Source: Chamaecrista fasciculata
Lineage: Eukaryota > Streptophyta > Magnoliopsida > Fabales > Fabaceae
Assembly: GCA_003254925.1 (NCBI GenBank)
Contig: QANZ01027638.1
Coordinates: 2,304 to 66,303 of the forward strand
Direction: 5' to 3'
DNA: 64,000 bases
This document shows, one piece after another, positions 52,201-64,000 of this stretch (positions within the stretch are counted from its first letter, which is position 1; the number at the start of each line of letters is the position of its first letter). Made by a program: the position numbers and the translations under genes. The notes beneath the pieces are model-generated. The model ran no database searches. It was not told the DNA's origin and saw nothing but the letters and a program-made list of their open reading frames with translations.

Positions 52201-55200
52201 GAGAATGAGGAGGGAAGCTGCTTCTATAAAAATCCAGAAGAATGTTCGCTTGCATATTTCTCGATCTGCTTATAAAAGATTGTGTGCCGCAGCTGTTTCT
52301 ATTCAAAATGGTATGCGATGCATGGTTGCCAAAGATGAGCTCAAAAGCAGGAGGCTGACAGAAGCTTCAATCGTTATCCAGGTAGTATGTAATTTTATTA
52401 ACAAATAACAATAGAGAAACTAGTATCGTAATTCATAAGCTTGTCTCTTTAGTTTTTTATTATTCTCCTTTGCATTCGTTTGCCATGTTAGCTTTAAATT
52501 TGGCTTCTGTCAAAATTCTAGCATGGAATTAAACAAGATAGTTGAAATTTAAATGGGTAATTTTGTTTTCTTCTTACTGCATGTTAATATCAATATGTAT
52601 TTGATAGTTGATACCACATTTTTGAAATTCATTCTGCCTCCAATTAACTAGGCATGTCGTATGCAATTTAATCTTTTATTTACCTTTCTTTTCAATGGAA
52701 TACGTTTGAGTTTAAATAAGGGAGGGAGAGAGAGAGAGAGAAGAGAAAGAGAGACAGACAGAACAAGCATAAATACCTGGAACAGCTGAGAAATTTACTG
52801 TTGAGCTTTTTATATGTATACTGCATAATATTTGGTCAAATGTTGCTTTTTTTACATAAAACATGCTTAAAGTAATGTGAGTTGATGTCTGCCAGAGTCA
52901 CTGCAGAGGTTATGTTGCCCTTCTCCATCTCCTAAGGGTAAGGGAAGCAGCAATTCCTATACAGTGTATCTCAAGAACACAAATAGCCCAAAAAGAACTT
53001 AGAAAGCTTCAAAAGGTGATTCCCAGTTTTTTTTTCACTTGTTTGTTTATTAATTCTTCCAATATAACAAGCTCATCATTTTTTTTTTTCATTCTAGAAC
53101 TTGAAAAACCTATAACCCTTGATTGTTTATTTTATGGCATTAGTGCCATTTGACATGTTTTCTTTTCATTTAAAGGTTTTTTTTTTTTTTAGCGTTACTG
53201 GAAATTTGTAGTATGAAGTTGTTAATTATTTATACTACTTAAATTAACTGACGATGTAATTGTAATTTAGAAATATGGAGTTTCTTTATTGGTAGTTTCG
53301 GTTAGAGTTAGACTAATTACTTGTTCAGGTATTGGGATATTTTACCTTTTGTAGGATCAGTATTTTATATTCCACCCAGAAAAGAAGGATTAGAATTTTA
53401 TATCCTATTCTGGTTCAAGATTTTCCAACTTCCATGTTTAGGTTGTGCGTACTTGTTGAGTTAGAGTTGTTTGAGTCGTCTACATAAAGTATATTAGGAT
53501 TTGACCTTTTAACATTGAATTTAAATAAGATTCTTCTAAAAAAACAATTGTTCCTTTGGTGCAGTTTGCTTTCTGCATAATTAAAATGATTTTTTATGAA
53601 AAGTTAATTCATACTATTATATATGATTTTCAATGATCATTTTTTTTGTGGTCAAGATAGAAAATTGAACAAAAAATTTTCTTTTTTTATCATCCATCGA
53701 ATCACGGTTCAAAACCCAAAATCATATATTAAAATATAAAATAAAAAATACTGAAAAGATAAATCATATATGAATTATTGTTTATTAAAGATAAATCTTA
53801 TATGAACTATTTTAAAATATATTAACTATTTATTATTTTGATATTTTATATTTTGAAAATAATATTTAAGTTTCAGTTAGTGAGTCATTAGTTTTCGCTT
53901 TTCTTCTCGTGCAATGCACTAATACTACTAAAACAGACAAAAAATGTGACTTGAAAATGGTTTTAGAGCTGAGAATTTTTCTTTCTCTTTTGCCAAATTG
54001 TGAAACTACAATCAGGCCAAAAAAGAAAATTGTGAAACTACAAATTCTATATTTCTTCTAAAGCTGAATTCCATCCTTTCAAGCAGCTATGCAGCAATGG
54101 CTTTGTAGCTTAATACAGTGTTAAATAATTAATTGTTCACATATTAAAAAATTTTCAATTTTAACTTTTCTGCAGGCTGCCAGGGAAACTGGTGCTCTTC
54201 AAGCTGCCAAAGAAAAACTTGAACAGGAAGTTGAAGAATTAAATTCTCGTCTACAAACGGAGAAGAAAATGAGGGTAATTCACTAATTTTCGTTAGATCA
54301 GAATGTGAAAGTATGAGATTAAATTTCTCTGATGGCTGTCCAGAGGATTCCTTGCCCTTCTCTGTTTTTCTTTCTATGAAATTCTTTATTCAATTACAAA
54401 GTTGTTCCTTTTTTCAATTGCTTTCCGGGGAGTCTTCTCGCTTTTATGTTAGTATAGTCCCCTTCTATGTCTCAAGCTGTAAAGTGTTTCCTTTTTCTCC
54501 ATAGGTACCATACCACTTCATAGAAAAATTCCACAACTTCAAGACTCCCACTTGTTTTGAATGTATTTACTTTTCTAACTATCAAACTATTATGATACAT
54601 CATTATCGATTTATACATGAACGCAGGATGATGTCGAGCAGCAGAATGCAAAATTGCTATCTGAGTTAGAGGAGACTAAGGCATTGCTAATTCAGGCGCG
54701 TGAGGCAGCAAAAGGAATGGCTGATCAGGACATTGCAAAATTACAATCTGAGTTGAATGAAACGAAGGCAGAAAATAAAGGGACCGAGCTAAATTCTAAA
54801 ATACAAGAGTTTCCTGTTGTTGATAATGATACAATCAAGAAGCTAACGGCAGAAAATGACCATCTGAAGGTATGCATGCGTAAATACATCTAATGTCTTT
54901 AAAATTTCAGTTTCCTGGCTAGTTATAATTTGGTTTTATCCCTTGTTATTGTTTCCTCTGGGTTCGCAGGCATTGGTTAAGTCATTAAAAAACAAAGTTG
55001 ATGAAACAGAGAGGAAATCTGGAGAAAGTAACAAGCTTATTGAAGAGCAAGTCACTGAAGCACTCCCCACGCAAGAACTTGAGGCTACGAAAGAAGTAGC
55101 TGAGTTATCTCCAGATATACATGAGCTTCCTGTTGGTGATAATGAAGTGAACAATAAACTTGCTGAGGAAAATAAACAACTCAGGGTATGCATACATACA

Positions 55201-58200
55201 AAGTCTGAAATATATTATTGTGAAATATTCTTAGTCTGAATGTGTCATATTTTGCTTACATACAAAATATTATTGACTCTGGCTTTGCAGGCACAAGTTA
55301 AATCATTAGAAAAGAAACTTGAAGAAAGTAATAAGCGTAGTGAAGAGCACTCGAAACATGCTTCAGAGGCAGAAACAAAGATAATTGAGATGAAGATGGC
55401 TATGCAAAGGTTCTTCTAATGGCTTCTTTTTCTGTAAGACAGCGTAAAGATGAATATTTGATTTTGTCTTGGTTTAATACACTGCCTATGTTATACCTCA
55501 GGCTTGAAGAAAAACTCTCTGATATGGAAACAGAGGATCAAATTTTGAGGCAGCAAACACTACTGAATTCAAATTCCAAGCGATTGTCAGGACATTTGTC
55601 ATTTAGTGGATCTCAGGTATACAAGAGTAAATGTTGAATGGTGATGTCTCTTTTACTGGAGATTATATTAATATTTATTTTTCCTCTTACTATTGCAGGC
55701 TTCGGAAAATGGTAATCATGTAAGTGAGGATATTTAGATCTGAACACTCTTCTTTAGTTTTAGATTATATTTCTGTAGTTTATTACCAGTAAAAGGCTAT
55801 CTGCCCATCATAAGCATATAATATAAAGGAAAACCTATTTTTCACAGGATCCACAGAGTTCTCCTAGCAAAAAATTTGGTACTGAGGCTGATAAAGAGTT
55901 GAGAAAATCTCAAACTGAAAGACAGCAAGTATGCTCTGGAAGGATAATTGTTTATTTTTTCAATTAATCCAATTCAACTGTTGATATTTACTTTTCATGA
56001 GAATTAGCTTTGATTATTTTTGTTTGTTATGGTGTAGGAGAGTGTAGATGCTCTTCTGACGTGTGTGGCAGAAGCTGACCTGGGATATAGTGAAGGAAAA
56101 CCAGTCGGAGCTTATACGATTTATAAGTGTCTGCTACACTGGAGATCTTTTGAAGCAGACAAGACAAGTGTGTTTGATCGTCTTATCCAAGTGGTTGGTT
56201 CAGCTATAGAGGTAAATTATTGTTTCTGAAATCTGTTTCTGGTTTTTCTATAGAAGGTAAAACAAAAATATTAGATTTAGTCACTAAAATTTCTTGTGCC
56301 TCTTTGCTCTGTGTACTTTTAGAATGAGGTTTGTTTTATTTTCGACCTTTTTTTTTATTCTCTAATTTTTCATATCTTTGAATCTTAAAGTTGGTGATTC
56401 CTATTGGCAATGTGGGCAAACTTTAATTACAGAAGTTAGAACTTGGAACTGATAGCACTTTCCCATGCTCTTATTCTCTCTGAAAGATAAGGAGAAATAT
56501 TGGAAAAAAAAAATTTGTGAGAAGACATTTGATAAAAGAAAAACCTGTCGTATTTTACAACTTTTAAAATTTTAATGTATGAACTTCAAAATTTGCAGGA
56601 TCAGGACAATAATGATCGCATGGCTTATTGGCTATCCAATACATCTGCATTGCTATTTCTTCTTCAGCAAAGTCTCAGAGCGCCTTCAGCACAGAAACCT
56701 CCTCCCCCTGCAACATCTTTTTTCGGAAGGATATCCCAAGTATTAAGAATTCCTTAGTTAACTTGAAATTACACATGAGATGAGTTGCATGTAAACTGTT
56801 CAAGTCATACATCAATCATTATTTTCTGCATATACGATTGTTTAGTTGCTATATATTTACATTGTTATTGAATGAATAATAGTTCGAAATATTTTCCAGA
56901 ATGTATAATTTATACTGGTTGACTTGTTTGTCTCATGATCATATGATTGATCTCTCTTAGGAAGCTCCTCATCTGAATGGCAGGAATGCAGACATACAAT
57001 ATGTTTACATGCATAATGTTCTACTAATTTTGATGTGTAAACTTCTTTTGGAATTAAGGGCTACAATTGTGGAAGAAAAGGGAGCTTCTAAATAATAACA
57101 ACAATAATAATCGATGCATTGCCTCAAGAGCTCAAACAACCTAAAGTTGTCAAATTGGCGATATTTTATTATTCATCTTGTTTTCAGTCAAATATTTAGC
57201 TTTGATCTGAAATAAATAATTTTTGTATCCTTTTAAAAGGAAGCTAGGTTGTTTTGTTCTAGATATATATTATAAATTACATGCTGCAATTTATACTATT
57301 GATGGTTACATTATTCAACTCGATCTGTGATACAATGCTGTTTCTCAGGGTTACATTCATCTTAGCATTATTTAAAAAGGGTTAATATAAACATCCCTGT
57401 CTTGTGATTAATTGGTTATTGGTATGACACTGAACTGAAGATATGCAATACAATCTTTTTCTCAGAGTTTCCGTTCATCGACTGCCGGTACTGCACTTGA
57501 TACAGTGCGCCAGGTTGATGCAAAGTATCCAGCTTTGCTTTTCAAGCAACAGCTTACTGCATATGTGGAGAAGATTTTTGGCATTGTTCGAGAGAATTTG
57601 AAAAAAGATTTGTCGCCTTTGCTTTCTTCTTGCGTTGAGGTATGATGGTTCTTTATTTGTCATCATATCATATGTAATATATTGTAAGGTGTGTTTCTTA
57701 ATTTAAGCACTGCACGTGTCAATTTGGATTTAGTTGATATTGAAATGCAAAGTTGCTTATTCTGCTTATGTCAATTCAGGAAGCTAAAACATCAAAGGGA
57801 AGCCCGTCAGATGAACAGTCAAATGAGAATAACCCAGCTTGGCAAAACATTAGTGATTGCCTTACAAGATTTCTCAATATGATGAAGGAAAATTATGTAT
57901 GTGGCAATTTTGGTAGTACAGTGCATTGGTAGCCCTTTTGCCAGACATTTTCGCCCTTATAGAGCAAACTGATTTCTAGTTTTGTTTCAGGTACCTCCCG
58001 TTCTAGTTCAGAAGTTATTAACACAGGTTTTCCATTTCATCAATGTGCAACTCTTTAATAGGTAAGTTCTCCCTTGATCACTCTCATTGTAATGCTATAA
58101 TTATATGCATTTGGGTTTGGCTTGTGATTTGTGTATTCTTTTTTTTTTTTTTTTTCTCTGTAGTCTTGTTTCACATAAAGAATGTTGCACATTGAGCGGT

Positions 58201-59431
58201 GGACAATTTATTAAATCTGGGTTGGATGAACTAGAAAAATGGTGTGGTGAAGCGACTGAGGAGGTAAATTCTTGATTTTGTCACTAATCACAGAATGCAA
58301 GCTCAAAGTTGTATAACTTTCCTACCATATGCCACTCAAAATATGTAAACAACAATTTTAGTTCTTAATTAGCTAACAAAAACTTCTGTGGCAGTATGCT
58401 TCTTCATCATGGGATGAACTCAAGCATGTGAGGCAAGCAGTTGGGCTCCTGGTATGTATTGGCTCTAAAGAGTTTAGACTCTTGACCCTTTTTCCTTATA
58501 AATATCTGGCCAGCTACAGCCTCTGCTGATCTTTAATTCTTTATTGGTATAGCAATGTGGATATTGTTACGTCATTTGCTTAGACTCGTGATTTCTCCTG
58601 GCTTCTCTCCTTGGTTTAATTTGAGTACAATGTTTTCCCCAGGTTAAAGATGAGAAGACAAAATTATCATATGACGATCTTACCAACGACCTGTGTCCTG
58701 TAAGTTTGTTTCTCGGATGTGAGTGGATAATAACATGGATGTAATGAACCATGGTCCACCTTTTGGCAAAAAAATAAGAGTTAAAAAAACATGACAAGAC
58801 AAGTCTAGAAGGCCATGCATGGTACAACATAAAATTTGGCAGTTAGATTAATACTGAGAAAACAGAAGTTCTTAATCCCATGAAGAAATAATTTCCATTA
58901 TCATAAAGCACGATATGCTTCATAATTGTTTTCTATGTCAACTCTCACCTCTATCTGTTCGGTTCAGATCCTGAGTGTTCATCAGCTTCATAAAATTTGT
59001 ACACTTTATGGGGAAGGCAGCGACGAAACACAAAGTATATCAACAGATGTAAGTCAAAGAAAATGATATAGAAGTAAATATGCCCATTTTCCTCAGTCCT
59101 ACTGTTCCCTGGATCCTAGTTATTACAACATAATTCCCTATGCAGGTTACTGCAAGGTTGAAGCTTCTAATGACGGATGATTCAAGTGAGGATAGCTCCT
59201 TGGACGATAATTCAAGGTCATCCCACTTATTAGTTCGTTTTCCATGCACACCAACGAAATTCTCTTCTTGAAATGAAGACTTAAAATGTTAACCTTTCTT
59301 TGTTTTCCAAATGCAGCATTCCATACTCAGTTGATGAGATTTCTAATGCCCTTAATGGAAATAACTCTTTGAAAATGCAAGCGCCAGCAGAACTTCTTAA
59401 GAATGCAAACTTCCAGTTTTTACAGGATTAA
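43282..59431 (+). CDS. class XI myosin heavy chain
   Basis: Forty exons give 1,561 residues. Exons: 43282-43284, 44148-44273, 44941-45084, 45402-45547, 46078-46234, 46365-46423, 46540-46699, 47342-47491, 47568-47704, 47803-47949, 48077-48178, 48659-48716, 48829-48930, 50013-50050, 50221-50347, 50436-50606, 50698-50829, 50921-51030, 51132-51192, 51874-52051, 52176-52381, 52896-53015, 54176-54274, 54627-54869, 54970-55185, 55291-55409, 55502-55616, 55699-55719, 55848-55928, 56038-56211, 56599-56739, 57466-57639, 57780-57896, 57991-58061, 58164-58263, 58395-58451, 58643-58699, 58968-59048, 59146-59216, 59317-59431. Actin-based motor moving organelles and driving cytoplasmic streaming. Seen: SH3-like start ([14 protein letters not shown]), P-loop GESGAGKT (155-162), switch 1 NNNSSRFGKF, switch 2 DIYGFESF, about six IQ motifs (about 735-885), coiled-coil tail, and dilute globular domain ([15 protein letters not shown]). 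Subtype not assigned. Confidence 0.96.
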
Positions 59432-61414
59432 GGCCGGGGTTGTAGAATTTATAGTCCTCTTCTGATGCAGCTTAGCTTTCCAGATTCATAATCTCTTCCC
59501 TGATCAGACACCAGGCTGTAAATCCATCCACTTTACTTTTGCTCTCTGAAGTTTTTCTTTGTAGCAATCATTGCCCTGGCTGTAAAATATTTTCTCAGTT
59601 AGTATTGTAAAGTATACTAGGCTGGTTATAGTTAACAAGGCGGGGTAGATTTCATACTGCCAGATCACTTTTTTATATGTTCGATCTCTTCATTACATTT
59701 CTTACATTTTTGGATGGGCACTTAATTGGTAAAATTCTTTGTAGGGTTTTAAGTAGGAGGGAAGAAAACCAACATGTGGTATGATAGGAGGAGTTGATCT
59801 CGTAGATTGTTCTTCTGCCACCAATTTGGCTATTTTTGTAAGAGCATTAGCCTTTGTAATATTGTAGGAGAAAGGCAGTGCCACTTTGTGGTTAGAAAAT
59901 ACCACAACTCTGTTTTTTTGTGATGATCTTGCAGAGAATAAGTCAAATCAATAATATATCAAAATTATTGTTTCTGTCATTGATTGATGTACCCTTTTGT
60001 TTATAATAAGTATTTTTCAGATTCAACTAAACAAAAAGAAACGGTCATTTATGCAAATGCAATCATTCTTCCATATATTCGTAATACCATTTAAAAATAA
60101 TGACCGACAAATAGAACAAATATTTTCCACAACTCAGCTAATGCTATAACAAATTTTAATTAGCTGCTTGAACTAGGATATTAGGCCTTGTTGATTAGGA
60201 TGTATCTCATTGAGACCATCTAGATTGACCAGGACATTATTTGTAATGCTCTTCAACTATTAATCATATGCCCCTTTACAACACAAAATTTGGATACATT
60301 AGCTCAGTTAAATCTTGCTAAAGGTGCTCTGTTCAAATACTTTGGACAAAAGCACTAATACTCCCCCCATCTTTCTTTGGTGCCTTCATCAAAATCACAC
60401 TTTCAAGTACAATAATGTTGACAATTTTACCAATTAGTCATTGCTTATTTTATGATATGGAAGGAAAATTCAGATCATAATGTTGGCAATTTTACAAGAT
60501 TAAACTTCCATCATCATTACTCGTCCAGTGACATGGAAGGAAAATTCAGATCATAACTTCAGCCAGCATAGCCCAATCCAACAATGACATAATTTTATAT
60601 CATTCATTTTCGCACTATATGTCTAGTACACAAATAAACATATAATAGTTCGGCATCTTAGGCCTACAACATCATAGAAGTGTCATCACTTAAAAAATCT
60701 TTCAATAAAAGAAGTTACTGATTACTCAGACTTTCTGTGACAACGTGCAATATTAGCCTTCAAATATCCTCATTCTTTCAATAACATGAAAGCTAAAACA
60801 GAAACACAACTAGAGACAACATTGGCCAAATTCAAAAATACATATAATTCTACAGCTTTTATTACTATAATGAAAAACATACTTCCACACTTTCTTCAAT
60901 AATTTTAACAGTTGACAAATATTTAAAACTACAGGAATCAACTTCATTAAACTATATGCTGTCTCATATGTTCAAAATAGTGTTACTCTCAACATTTTTG
61001 TTAAAGAATTATAGCAGGGCCTTGTCCACTTGATTCCATACGTTTATAGCAAATACAATACTCAGAAACAAGGTACAAAGCACCACAAAACAATGTTACT
61101 CTCCACTAGCATATATCACATTTGAGCAACTGTGTGTATGAGCAGAAGGAGGGAGAAAGAAGTAATAAGTCACATGATATGAAAACTTTTGTTACATGAA
61201 GAGAAATAATATGGATCTGTGTTCAGTGTTACAAACAAATGAGCACTACAATGACAGATGTATTAGGCAATTATGGATACTAATGCCATTTGTAAAGGAC
61301 TAATCTAAATTCCTGTTTCAAAAAGGCTAAAATTCACACATTATAATATATAGCTGACCAACCAAAACAGAAAATAAGTAAGAAAGAAACAAGAAGCAGC
61401 CAGAAAGTCAACTC
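59432..61414. other. between myosin and GnT-II, no gene seen
   Basis: Convergent 3' ends face each other here. The first few hundred bases are the presumed myosin 3' untranslated region and the last few hundred that of GnT-II. A 67-codon minus frame at 59905-59702 has no supporting features. Two short direct repeats (GACATGGAAGGAAAATTCAG type) occur at about 60455-60480 and 60530-60556. Confidence 0.45.
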
Positions 61415-62716
61415 TTAGGAAGAAGCCGTGTAAATGGAGTAATACATTTGAGCAAAATTTAAGCATAAGTGGCGGTCTCTGTTATCGCCCCAACCGCCCC
61501 AACCTTTAAACCCTGCATTATAGCCAGGTTGATTTTTATAGACGCGTACTTCCCAATCTGATCCAATGTTAGGAAGCTTGTCACGCTCCTCAACTTGAAT
61601 CTTCACCATGCCTTTGTCAATGCAAACTTTTTTCTCCCCTTGGCCCTGATGCAAACCACACTTGCCAAAGTGAACTGCACTAGTCCTGGGTCCTCGTAAC
61701 GTGTAAACAGGACTTCCAAATGAGGGATAAACAGTTGCCCACATTGTGATATCCCAGTTGTAATCATCAAAAAAGCAAAATTCCCTAGCCTTCTTGTGTA
61801 TTTTCCTCCAAACAGTTCGGTTAAACGAGTAACCCACATTTCCCATTCTTTCTGCAATTAAACTTTCCCACCCTTCACCTTTTGAGTTCACATCAGAAGG
61901 TGCTAAATTTGCAGCATAGCAATCAGAACACTTTTTAGACTTCAGTGAAGTTAGCATCTGCAAATTGCGGTAGGCATTGGGAAATATGAAGTGGTCCTCC
62001 TCAATGAAAAGAATATGACCAGAATGCTTCCTTGTTTCGTTCAACCCATCCCAAACCATGTTCATCATCCACCACCAGTGATGCTTCAGTGAAACAATCT
62101 TCGGCGAGCGATAGTTGCCATACTGGTCAGGATTCCCAAGGCAATGTTTTCCTTTGGCATCAGCCTTATCCTTACAGTCAGCAGGTGAGACTCCAGGAAA
62201 ACTATCAGAAAAAAGATGGGGTGAATATGGTGCATATATCTGTTTAACTTGGCAAAATCTGATGCCATCAATGATCTTGTTCATATCTTCGAAGTATCCA
62301 TCATGACTGACAATCAGTAAGGTCTCACTGATACCAACTACCTTAGAAAGGCTATCAACAACTACTTGAAGATATTGAGACCGATTGTGAACGTATAGAA
62401 CAATAATTATATGATCCTTAGCCAGAGTTGGATACAGATCCAGGTTTCTTGGAGGCAACTGGTTTCTCTTTTCCAGTTCCAGTGATAATTCATTCTGTTG
62501 GGGAAGTCGGGAGATTTTTCTGTGCAAGACAGGACGTGCTGTAGTATCCTTAGTCTCATCTAAATTTTGTGTCGCAGTTTTTGATGTTGAATTTGATCCA
62601 AGGATAAATTGAAGCACCAAAACTCCAGATATAGTAATAAATACTACGGATAATAGGCGGCGCAAAGCCTTATATCTAAGATGGGTTTTTCTATATGCCG
62701 CCATAGAACTTACCAT
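61415..62716 (-). CDS. GNTII: alpha-1,6-mannosyl-glycoprotein 2-beta-N-acetylglucosaminyltransferase (GnT-II)
   Basis: Intronless coding region of 433 residues. GnT-II adds the second GlcNAc to the trimannosyl core of N-glycans in the Golgi lumen, a step towards complex N-glycans, using UDP-GlcNAc. Type II topology: a short basic cytoplasmic tail (RKTHLRYKALRR), one membrane segment at about 21-38 (LLSVVFITISGVLVLQF), a stem, then the catalytic domain. Family motifs: VLYVHNRSQYLQ, LIVSHDGY, the metal-binding FIEEDH (Glu239-Asp241), HHWWWMMNMVWD, FCFFDDYNWDITMWA and the C-terminal GWGGWGD. Cysteines typical of the fold are present. Length and motifs fit Arabidopsis At2g05320. Two in-frame ATGs, 62716 and 62704; the first is used here, but the second has the better context and the first is followed directly by a donor-like GTAAGT. 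Confidence 0.95.
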   Translation of the reverse strand: MVSSMAAYRKTHLRYKALRRLLSVVFITISGVLVLQFILGSNSTSKTATQNLDETKDTTARPVLHRKISRLPQQNELSLELEKRNQLPPRNLDLYPTLAKDHIIIVLYVHNRSQYLQVVVDSLSKVVGISETLLIVSHDGYFEDMNKIIDGIRFCQVKQIYAPYSPHLFSDSFPGVSPADCKDKADAKGKHCLGNPDQYGNYRSPKIVSLKHHWWWMMNMVWDGLNETRKHSGHILFIEEDHFIFPNAYRNLQMLTSLKSKKCSDCYAANLAPSDVNSKGEGWESLIAERMGNVGYSFNRTVWRKIHKKAREFCFFDDYNWDITMWATVYPSFGSPVYTLRGPRTSAVHFGKCGLHQGQGEKKVCIDKGMVKIQVEERDKLPNIGSDWEVRVYKNQPGYNAGFKGWGGWGDNRDRHLCLNFAQMYYSIYTASS

Positions 62717-63277
62717 AGAGAATAAAGAAGGACTTAAAGAGATTTATAACTCCAAACAAACATTACTACATCGAATTGATAAAAAAAAAGAAAGAAATAT
62801 CTAAATGGTCAAATTAGGGAAGAGTCCAGCACTAAAAATACTTCGAGTGTAAAAAACTAAGCACCCTAAATCTAAGATAGCCTTAAGTAGAGAAACCTAC
62901 TTCTAGTTGAAGCTAATGATCCGATTATATGCACTTCCTTTGCTCCTGCAAGTTTCTTGAAATGAATGAAACCTGCAAAACCTACATGAGTTAATTAGGA
63001 AACAAGGGGGAGAGAAATCAAGGGTTAGAAAAGAAGAATGCAAATAGGATTGAGGATTGCGTAGTAGAAGCGTAAGGAAAATTTGAAGAAAGATAGGTGT
63101 GGTTGCGAGGTTTCAATCGAATTGCCGGAAATTTCAAGGAAGGCAATTTGTCACAGACATAGGTGAGACCGTGCGAGTGAGACAGACAAATTTGACTGAA
63201 CATATATTAATTAATTATTAATTATAATGGCAAAACTAATTTCTTAAGAAAAATTACAAGTTCATTATTATATTATT
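62717..63277 (-). promoter_or_regulatory. GnT-II upstream region
   Basis: Presumed promoter and 5' untranslated region, possibly with a leader intron (a TTTTGCAG acceptor-like motif on the minus strand lies near 62972). No separate gene seen. Confidence 0.35.
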
Positions 63278-63954
63278 GGACCAAAACCTTAAATTGACTT
63301 ATATACAGAGTGGAAAGTGTTAGGATTTTTTAGAAAGGGAAGCTCATTTATCTTAGATATAGAGTATATGAAACGATGAATTAAAAATATCTAAAAAATC
63401 TTAATCAAATATTCTAAAAATTAATTACAAATTTAAAAAATATTTCAAACAGATTGTGAGAATCATAAAAAATAAAATAATATTCCTAAAAAATATACTT
63501 GTTAACAAACTCATAATTAAATAAATACAATAATTAAAATAAAATCAATTCCTCGGTCAAGAGCTCAATTACTCCTCAATTTTTGAATTACTAACATTAA
63601 TAATAATAATAATGCTAATTATTCTTAACAAAAAGAACAAGTTAGTACATAGTTTTGAATTTGTGTCATTAAAACTTGAAACAAGAAATATGACCAATTT
63701 AGCTTATATGACTATAAAATGAATTATTCGTTTTTAATACTCAATTTGTTGACCTTGGTTGTTAAGAGATTCAAAGTATTCGTCAAAAACAAGTATGTAC
63801 ATCATATTCAAATTCAAATAAAGAGAAATATGACTATATTTAGAGTCAATTTGAAAATTATAAAAATATGTAGAATCAACATAAAACAAATAAAATATAA
63901 GGGTTCAATTTGAAATCTACCCCATATATAAAGGAACAATTTTTAAGTTTTGGC
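63278..63954. repeat. foldback family 'FB-A', copy 4 (with insertion or rearrangement)
   Basis: The left end GGACCAAAACCTTAAATTG and the right end (ATAAAGGAACAATTTTTAAG then TTTTGGCCA) are mirror images and match copies at 32889, 37898 and 41725. The TTAAAACTTGAAACAAGAAA segment is present near 63668. At about 675 bp it is longer than the others, and the left arm breaks off after about 35 bases, so it probably carries an insertion or rearrangement. Confidence 0.65.
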
Positions 63955-64000
63955 CAATATTCTTGTGTGCTAATTTTGTTTCACGAGAATTTTGTCCAGC

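Overview
The window is nuclear DNA of a flowering plant, almost certainly a eudicot and probably a rosid. Genes are split by AT-rich GT-AG introns, intergenic DNA is AT-rich and full of small inverted-repeat elements, and the protein families are plant-specific (3-ketoacyl-CoA synthase, P-class PPR, class XI myosin, plastid beta-amylase, plant GnT-II, SMAP1). I cannot name the species. Gene models below were spliced by hand, and every multi-exon model keeps an open frame through all junctions.

Layout. 0.5-2.4 kb: a two-exon 3-ketoacyl-CoA synthase (+). 2.7-3.2 kb: a decayed, unidentified open frame (-). 3.4-5.7 kb: an intronless P-class PPR gene (-). 6.2-7.3 kb: two MITE-like elements. 7.47-7.66 kb: the 62-residue SMALL ACIDIC PROTEIN 1 (+). 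8.2-12.5 kb: a complete but mutated Ty1-copia retrotransposon (transcribed -) with a perfect 5-bp target duplication, a tRNA-Met primer site and very short LTRs. 13.3-23.4 kb: an 18-exon C2-domain class-3 lipase (-), with a 429-bp near-perfect palindrome in one intron. 24.9-25.5 kb: a small three-exon LEA-type protein (-). 26.8-30.1 kb: a four-exon plastid beta-amylase of BAM1 type (-). 35.1-36.2 kb: a two-exon coiled-coil protein with a possible N-myristoylation start (-). 36.3-43 kb: gene-free, repeat-rich DNA including four copies of a 172-bp tandem repeat. 43.3-59.4 kb: a 40-exon class XI myosin (+). 61.4-62.7 kb: an intronless-CDS N-acetylglucosaminyltransferase II (-).

The genes have separate housekeeping or stress roles and do not form an operon or cluster: very-long-chain fatty acids (KCS), organelle RNA processing (PPR), auxin-analogue response (SMAP1), plastid lipid and starch turnover (lipase, BAM1), desiccation-type protection (LEA), organelle transport (myosin XI) and Golgi N-glycan maturation (GnT-II). 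The order SMAP1 - C2 lipase - LEA resembles, from memory, the Arabidopsis At4g13520-At4g13560 interval, and BAM1 next to a coiled-coil gene resembles At3g23920-At3g23930. This suggests old conserved microsynteny.

I found no convincing new biological system. The most unusual material is non-coding: a family of roughly 500-bp foldback elements present in at least four copies, a near-perfect intronic palindrome that would be transcribed into a long hairpin, and the short 172-bp tandem array.
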